Position numbers and translations under genes: made by a program. Positions 56,801 to 64,000 of a stretch of 64,000 nt of DNA are shown piece by piece (the first letter of the stretch is position 1; each line of letters starts with the position of its first letter). The DNA lies in contig NW_024044681.1 in the NCBI RefSeq assembly GCF_014851395.1, forward strand, positions 4,718,933 through 4,782,932, given 5' to 3'. This DNA comes from Micropterus salmoides (Eukaryota > Chordata > Actinopteri > Centrarchiformes > Centrarchidae). The notes below the pieces were generated by a model, which saw only the letters and a program-made list of their open reading frames with translations, did not search any database and had not been told where the DNA came from.

Positions 56801-57740
56801 CAGGCGTCATCTAAACTCCCATCAGACCTTTAGTGTGAAAACTGAGGGACGGTGCTCCGTTCAGCCAGCTGTGTGTCTGCAGCGTTTACGATTATTAAAC
56901 CGTGTTCATGTCACAGAAGAAAGATCAACATTAAGTCAAACGCTCCTGATTTCTGTCGTTCTTCTTCCCAGTGAGGATGGCGCCCGATAAATCCGTCAGT
57001 CAGGTGTCACACCTTGTGTGCAGGTAGATGCACTGAGACGTTACATCACACCTGATCTTTGGCTGTCTGGCCTTTGTTACCTGGTCATCTGGAAACCGTT
57101 AGGAGCCTTCAAAGGGTCCACCTGGAACTTTCAGAAACCCCGGTGGCCGTTAGCTGAACTGCGGTCAGCAACAGGTGAGGAGAGTTAACCCTTAGCTTCC
57201 AGGTGAACCAATGAAAGTTAGGTGATGGTCTCTCTTCTCTTTCAATAACCACAGCACTTTTAATTTAGGCAATGAAACATCTGTGGAAGAGCGAACACGA
57301 AAACACTAGCAGGAAATACTAATGACAACATGAAGACAACACGGACGCTTCCGTTGGTGAGACAAAACAAAGAAGCGTCACCTGTTCAGATTAGAAAAGA
57401 GGTCAGCTGATCTTTGTTTTTGCATCTTTACCTGCTGCCGTTAACAAGCAGCAGTCTGGAAATCATATTCCTACTTTCACCCACCTGGACAGTCCTGAAT
57501 CCTTTTCATGTCTAAAGTTTGTCACCTCTGTCGTCACTGCAGAGGGTCACCTGCACCCCTGGCTTAAGCTCATTGGCTGACATGAAGCTTTCAGCTGCGT
57601 GGGATCTCTCTCCTGCTGTTCTCAGTTCAGACCTGAGGAAAATAGATCCTGATGGTCTCTGCATCGTGGAGACGGCCTGAAACCTGAACTACAGCCCTTC
57701 AGCTCAGAGTCCTCTGCAGACTCTGAGGAAATGTTTCAGC
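56801..57740 (+). pseudogene. opn1sw1: SWS1 cone opsin relic (opn1sw1 pseudogene), copy B
   Basis: Carries the same remnants and the same lesions as copy A: exon 2 YLVIWKPLGAFK at about 57,077-57,115 with the same 4-nt loss of the E-R codons, and exon 5 TTCAGA at 57,626 followed by C-I-V-E-T-A at 57,660-57,677. Shared lesions mean that the decay is older than the split between the copies and is not a sequencing artefact. Confidence 0.68.
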
Positions 57741-57785
57741 TCATTCTGCATCACACGTTCAACAAACAAAAAGAGCATTTCAACT

Positions 57786-57791
57786 TTTATT
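57786..57791 (-). terminator. Candidate CALU poly(A) signal AATAAA (copy B)
   Basis: Minus-strand AATAAA about 305 bp beyond the stop codon, equivalent to 33,039-33,044. Confidence 0.45.
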
Positions 57792-58096
57792 GTGAAAGTC
57801 TGTGTGCAAATGAGGAAACACTGCTGTGAATTAGTTTGACATCAAACGCAGAGTAACAACTTTTTACTCATCCCTTCATCACATTTCCAACATCTTTCTT
57901 TCTCTCATTAAATCTTTTGAAAAAACAAGACGTGCTCTGAGAATATAAAACAATATAAAAACACTTCAAACCAGTTTTCAGCAACCAGTGAAAACTGAAA
58001 GGTGGCCGGAGCAGAGAGTCCTGAACGTGACAGACCAAACCGCCAGATGTAGCCCACCTCTCCCGCTGCCTAACAAAATAAATTCAAGTAAAATCG

Positions 58097-61000
58097 CTAG
58101 AACTCGTCGTGTCGTAGTAACGCCTCCCCGAAGTCCGTCACCTGACTTCCAACAAACACGTCGAACTTATCCAGGATTTCCTTTTTGGTGAGTTTCCCAT
58201 CCTGAAAACACAAACAGCAGGTGTGACAGGTGAACAGGTGAACAGGTGAACAGGTGTGACAGGTGTGACAGGTGTTACAGATGTGACAGGTGTTACAGGT
58301 GTTACAGATGTGACAGGTGTTACAGGTGTTACAGGTGTTACAGATGTGACAGGTGAACAGGTGTGACAGGTGAACAGGTGTGACAGGTGAACAGGTGTGA
58401 CAGGTGAACAGGTGTGACAGGTGAACAGATGTGACAGGTGTTACAGATGTGACAGGTGAACAGGTGTGACAGGTGAACAGGTGTGACAGGTGTTACAGGT
58501 GTTACAGATGTGACAGGTGTGACAGGTGTGACAGGTGTTACAGGTGTTTCAGGTGTTACAGATGTGACAGGTGAACAGATGTGACAGGTGAACAGGTGTT
58601 TCAGGTGTTACAGATGTGACAGGTGAACAGGTGCACACTGAAACCATCAGCTCACCTGGTTGGCGTCGGACTCGTGCAGAAGGTGTTTGGCCTCGGCCTC
58701 AGCGTGGTCGTAATCAGAAGGAAGAATCCAGTCCAGAGTTTCCTCTTTGTCCATTTTCCCGTCTTTGTTTTTGTCTCTGAACTCAGAAAACTGCTGACGT
58801 TCTGACGCCACCCACTCAGGGTCCTCCTCCTCGTCCTCCGCAGTGTACATGTCACCTACAGACGAGACGACCTCTGTTGTTACCTGTGCTCCTATTGGCT
58901 GACTGAGTACAGGTGAAGGGGAATCAGTAACCTGTGAAAGAATCTGTGCAGGACTTCTTACCGATGTATTCTTTCAGGTCGATGAAACCGTCTCCGTTCT
59001 TATCGATGTCTTCCATCGTTTCCTGCGAGAGTGAGCGCTCACATCAGTGTCATCACACGGCGTCAGTGACATCACATAACTTCAGTGATGTCACTGACAT
59101 CGTGTCAGTGACATCAGTGACATCGTGTCAGTGACATCAGTGACATCGTGTCAGTGACATAGTGTCAGTGACATCGTGTCAGTGACATCAGTGACATCGT
59201 GTCAGTGACATCAGTGACGTCAGTGACATCAGTGTCAGTGACATCAGTGACATCGTGTCAGTGACATCGTGTCAGTGACATCAGTGTCAGTGACATCAGT
59301 GACATCGTGTCAGTGACATCGTGTCAGTGACATCGTGTCAGTGACATCAGTGACATCAGTGACATCGTGTCAGTGACATCAGTGACATCGTGTCAGTGAC
59401 ATTGCGTCAGTGACATCGTGTCAGTGACATCATGTCAGTGACATCGCGACATCATGTCAGTGACATCAGTGACATCATGTCAGTGACATCATGTCAGTGA
59501 CATCGCGACATCATGTCAGTGACATCAGTGACATCATGTCAGTGACATCAGTGACATCAGTGACATCGTGTCAGTGACATCAGTGACATCGTGTCAGTGA
59601 CATCAGTGACATCGTGTCAGTGACATCGTGTCAGTGACATCGTGTCAGTGACATCAGTGACATCAGTGACATTGCGTCAGTGACATCATGTCAGTGACAT
59701 CGTGTCAGTGACATCAGTGACATCAGTGACATTGCGTCAGTGACATCATGTCAGTGACATCGTGTCAGTGACATCGTGTCAGTGACATCAGTGACATCGT
59801 GTCAGTGACATCAGTGACATCGTGTCAGTGACATCAGTGACATCGTGTCAGTGACATCAGTCACATCGTGTCAGTGACATCAGTCACATCAGTGACATCG
59901 TGTCAGTGACATCAGTGACATCGTGTCAGTGACATCGTGTCAGTGACATCGTGTCAGTGACATCAGTGACATCGTGTCAGTGACATCGTGTCAGTGACAT
60001 CGTGTCAGTGACATCGTGTCAGTGACATCAGTGACATCGTGTCAGTGACATCAGTCACATCAGTGACATCGTGTCAGTGACATCAGTGACATCGTGTCAG
60101 TGACATCAGTCACATCAGTGACATCGTGTCAGTGACATCAGTGACATCGTGTCAGTGACATCGTGTCAGTGACATCGTGTCAGTGACATCAGTGACATCG
60201 TGTCAGTGACATCAGTGACATCGTGTCAGTGACATCGTGTCAGTGACATCAGTGACATCGTGTCAGTGACATCAGTGACATCGTGTCAGTGACATCAGTG
60301 ACATCGTGTCAGTGACATCAGTCACATCAGTGACATCGTGTCAGTGACATCAGTCACATCAGTGACATCGTGTCAGTGACATCAGTCACATCAGTGACAT
60401 CGTGTCAGTGACATCAGTGACATCGTGTCAGTGACATTGTGTCAGTGACATCAGTGACATCGTGTCAGTGACATCAGTGACATCGTGTCAGTGACATCAG
60501 TGACATCGTGTCAGTGACATCAGTGACATCAGTGACATCAGTGACATCGTGTCAGTGACATCAGTGACATCGTGTCAGTGACATCAGTGACATCGTGTCA
60601 GTCACATCAGTGACATCGTGTCAGTGACATCAGTGACATCAGTGACATCAGTGACATCGTGTCAGTGACATCAGTGACATCGTGTCAGTGACATCAGTGA
60701 CATCAGTGACATCAGTGACATCGTGTCAGTGACATTGTGTCAGTGACATCAGTGACATCGTGTCAGTGACATCAGTGACATCAGTGACATCAGTCACATC
60801 AGTGACATCAGTGACATCAGTGACATCAGTGACATCGTGTCAGTGACATCAGTGACATCGTGTCAGTGACATCAGTGACATCGTGTCAGTGACATCAGTG
60901 ACATCAGTGACATCAGTGACATCGTGTCAGTGACATCGTGTCAGTGACATCAGTGACATCAGTGACATCGTGTCAGTGACATCATGTCAGTGACATCAGT

Positions 61001-61815
61001 GACATCGTGTCAGTGACATCGTGTCAGTGACATCGTGTCAGTGACTTCGGTGACATCACTCTCACCTGCACCACAACGTCCTTCATGTGTTCGTGATCTT
61101 CAGGATGGAGGAACGCCGTGAACTCCTGCTTGTCGGCGCTCATGTCTCCGTTTACGTCAGCGACTCTGAAGCGCCTCTCGTCCCTCGCCATCATGTGGGT
61201 GTAGTTATACTCTGCGTCCGCCTGAGGGTCGTCTGTCAGAGGAAACGGGTCAGGTTAGTGATCAGAGGCTCACTCGGAGTGTGACGGGGTGAAACAGGCC
61301 GGTGCGCTCTTTACCCAGGTAACTGCCGTACGTCACGTTCTTGTACTCCTCCCAGCTGATCAGCCCGTCGCCGTTAACGTCGAAGTCTTTCCACTGGTGC
61401 TCCACGCTGTCGTAAATGTGCTTCTTCTGAGCGGATTTGATCCAAACCTTCAGCTCCTCCTCCGAGATGAAGCCGTCTTTGTTCCCGTCGATTTTCTCCG
61501 CGATGATGCTGCAGGGAGACACGGCGGCGTTTTGTTCAAACACACAGAGAGATGACCGACAGCAGCGAGCCGACAGGCCGGCGGCGTCTGAACTCACCCG
61601 AGCCGCCGCTTGCTCTCCTCCGGGGGCAGCTGGTCGAAGGTTTTGGCCTCATCTCGACCCAAAAAGGCTTCGTGGTCGTAGTCGTAGTTCTTGCGGTCGT
61701 CGTGCTCGACGAGGCTGAGAGGTTCCTCATCGTGAACCCGACTCTTCTTCTCTGTGGGTTTGCTGCTGCCGGAGACGACGCAGAGGACGACGCACATCAG
61801 CAGAGGGCGGATCAT
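58097..61815 (-). CDS. calu: Calumenin (CREC family EF-hand protein), copy B, intact
   Basis: Exons in transcript order: 61598-61815, 61315-61508, 61066-61232, 58962-59022, 58656-58855, 58097-58201. All phases agree and give 314 residues ending in the HDEF ER-retrieval signal. The N-terminus is a signal peptide ([18 protein letters not shown]). Several EF-hand loops are complete, including [12 protein letters not shown] in exon 3, which is broken in copy A. Every other coding exon matches copy A. This is the better model for the locus. Two introns consist almost wholly of minisatellite. The non-coding exon 1 ends with a donor at 62,777. Confidence 0.95.
58215..58630. repeat. 9-10 bp based minisatellite in last CALU intron (copy B)
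   Basis: Same unit set (tgacaggtg, gaacaggtg, ttacagatg) as 33,471-34,695 but only about one third as long, and it lacks most of the amplified 'ggtgtttcaggtgttac' higher-order units. Confidence 0.95.
59040..61050. repeat. 9/14-bp minisatellite in CALU intron (copy B)
   Basis: Similar total length to 35,095-37,130 but a different order of units. 'cagtcacatcag' variants are common here and rare in copy A, while CpG-containing 'cgcg' units are few. The order cannot be aligned across its middle. Confidence 0.95.
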
Positions 61816-62776
61816 CCTGCGGGACAGAGACTCAGAGGGGTCAGGGCTGACAGGGCCACGGGGACATGTCGGACCTGCACGGGTCAGAACCGCAGCGGGT
61901 TAACCCTTCATGCAGGAATGATCTTTAATGTTTAATCTGAAACGTGTCCAAAAACCAGCTGTATAAATCCACAGAGCAGACGGCAGGCTGTTCTCAGCCA
62001 CAGGACATTTCATCTCTCTCGTTCTGACAATGAGCTGTGAGGAGAAACTGAGACGCAGGCTGACTGATCTGAACTAAAGGAACTGTGGGAACGCTCTGGG
62101 TCACGTGGTACTTTAACTGAAGTATCTGTCCACTGTACGCCATGCAGAGCGTGTATAAAGGATATAAATACTATACCAGTATATGAAGTAACATTAAATT
62201 ACTGCTCTAGAAACGCTGCAGCAGTGCTGGAAATGAAGTATTTTTACTCACAGGTACTTCATGCTGTTTTACCGAGTGTGTACTTGTACTGCATGTCAGA
62301 GGGAATGATAGTACTTCCAGCTGAAGAGGAAATAAACGATCACTTCACAGATTAAAGCCCAACAGTACATCACGTAAGATTAAAGTACTGCTTACTTTGA
62401 TCTCTGATACTTCTTCATTACAGGACCGAGTATATTTTACAGCAGAGATACTTCTACTGAAGTACTTCTTACTCAGGTTTCATCCTGTGAACACCTTTAT
62501 TTCATCTGCAGCCAGTTTCTCCTGCCTGAATGGATCGAGACTCGCCGTGATGTTGAAACCCAGCAGGTCTCTTCCTAAGCAGTGAAAACCCACCAGAGTC
62601 TGTCCTGCGGTACAAACACGCACACCGGGAAATGGAGAGAGAGACCGTTAACCTGCGGGGACTGAGGACAGCTCAGATCCTCCGGTCCTCAGACTGGAGC
62701 TGGTTCTGGTTCGTCAGCCAGTCCCGTAAAAACCAGCACAGCTCACAGACACACCCACAAACAGCTGAGCTCTCAC

Positions 62777-62912
62777 CTGCGTGGCTGGAGCTCGTGCACC
62801 TGGACGCTGTTCCTGTCCTGCTGGGCTCGCGGCTCTCTTCTCTCCTCCGACCATCACACAAACACTTCCCGTCCTCCCGCAGCCAATCCGGGGCCGGCTG
62901 GAACACTTCTCC
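62777..62912 (-). other. calu: CALU non-coding exon 1 (copy B)
   Basis: Same donor (CACGCAG|GTGAGAG) as in copy A, ending the exon at 62,777. The upstream limit is approximate. Confidence 0.48.
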
Positions 62913-63182
62913 CGCTGCGATTGGTCCACTTCATGACTTTACTTCAATGACGTCAGAGGGCTCGGTCATCGCACTGGCTTCTCATTGGCTGTTGGCCGCG
63001 GAAGGAGGGAGTCCTCGGTGAGGAAAGTCCCAGCTGCGTCCCTGGTCGCGGTCCCGCCCATAGGTCTGCCACGTCCTCAGACCGGGAGCGGTGATGAAGA
63101 CGAGCAGCAGATCCAGGATGAGGAAGGTCCTGTTGACGGCCCCCTGCAGCACGAACGTGAACGTGAACGTGATGACGTCATC
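62880..63182 (-). promoter_or_regulatory. CALU promoter region with CCAAT boxes and two CRE palindromes (copy B)
   Basis: TGACGTCA at 62,948-62,955 and 63,173-63,180, and CCAAT or ATTGG motifs at about 62,883, 62,920 and 62,983. Spacing is the same as in copy A. Confidence 0.53.
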
Positions 63183-64000
63183 TTCCCATATTTCCCATCT
63201 GCTGTGTTATTGATAAGCCAGTGGTCCAGGTTCAGGTCCAGGGTCAGTGTGCCTCTGTGCGAGCTGGATCCATCATTGGTGGAACACTTTGTGGTTATAC
63301 CAATGGACCAATCAGCACGCAGAGTCCTGTAGTCATCGAACAACAGATGTTGCAGTAAATAAGTTAATGAGTCACCTGCTGGCCTTGTTGATGAGCTCAG
63401 AGTCATTAATCCACCTCAACACGAGCACCGGCCCTGATCTCTGACTGACAGGCATGAGAACAGCATCAGGTCCGAATAAGGAACATCAGTTTAAATGAGT
63501 TTATTTTTATTATTTACTATTATTTTATTTTGATGAGAGAGAGAACGCTGAAGATCAAGCACCTAATTCAAGCTTACAACCAGAGAGTGGACCAAAGGTC
63601 TGCAGAGACTTCGAGGACCAGATAAAACACTCTGACGTGTTTGACTCGTTATATATTTACAGTCACATGAACAAACACGTTTGTCATCGTAAACATCACG
63701 TGCACATGGCAGCGTGTTCATCTCAATCAGTTTATTTACAATATGTAAAAAAACTACAAATCAGAATCAGGATCAGGTCTGCAGGCGGGGGTCCTGGTCC
63801 TCGTTGATGAGGTCAGCTGTTCATGTGTCATGAGGTTTTGGTCCTGAGGGAGAGTCTGAAACAGGTCCTGGAGCAGTTGAGGACAGACTCGGCGCTGTGT
63901 TAGCGCACCATCACTGTCTCTGTCAGGGGCTGAACTTCCTCGTGTACACAGGAAGTGGTGTCGCTGTGAAATCGGAAGTTGCTCTTCCTGCAGACTGCCT
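63183..64000. other. CALU upstream flank (copy B), cut by the window end
   Basis: Near-identical to about 39,266-40,080 of copy A with a few small indels. No exon recognised. Confidence 0.6.

Overview
The window is vertebrate nuclear DNA, almost certainly from a teleost fish. It holds GT-AG spliced genes with small vertebrate-type exons: TNPO3, calumenin (CALU) and the 3' end of a MICAL3-like gene, all on the minus strand in the order MICAL3-CALU-TNPO3. Between CALU and TNPO3, on the plus strand, I read decayed remnants of an SWS1 (ultraviolet/violet) cone opsin. Its position and orientation fit the known CALU-OPN1SW-TNPO3 neighbourhood.

Layout. 1-2,400 is AT-rich intergenic DNA. 2,401-4,810 is a 34-bp minisatellite. 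5,030-28,073 is TNPO3 (22 coding exons plus a likely 3'UTR exon), with five different minisatellites inside its introns. 28,285-31,725 is a 53-bp minisatellite upstream of TNPO3. 32,058-32,990 holds the opsin remnants. 33,351-38,99x is CALU, with two more intronic arrays. 39,000-39,270 is the CALU promoter region. 42,146-43,152 has the last three exons of the MICAL3-like gene, followed by another array that runs into a 500-N gap (44,501-45,000). After the gap the sequence starts again inside TNPO3 intron 4 and repeats TNPO3 exons 4-1, the opsin remnants, CALU and its upstream flank to the window end (copy B, 45,001-64,000, matching about 22.6-40.1 kb of copy A).

Copies A and B are nearly identical in unique sequence and differ mainly in minisatellite length. 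Both contigs end in arrays at the gap. This looks like two unmerged haplotypes (a false assembly duplication) rather than a true gene duplication. Single-base homopolymer losses break different exons in the two copies (CALU exon 3 in A, TNPO3 exon 1 in B, several TNPO3 exons in A), which also points to consensus errors.

The genes are housekeeping genes without an operon-like link: TNPO3 imports SR splicing factors, calumenin is an ER calcium-binding chaperone, and MICAL3 is an actin and Rab effector. About half of copy A is minisatellite. Each array is confined to one intron or spacer and has its own unit. Several begin within about 20 bp of a splice site and resemble it. Very long open frames in these arrays are artefacts of stop-free repeat units.
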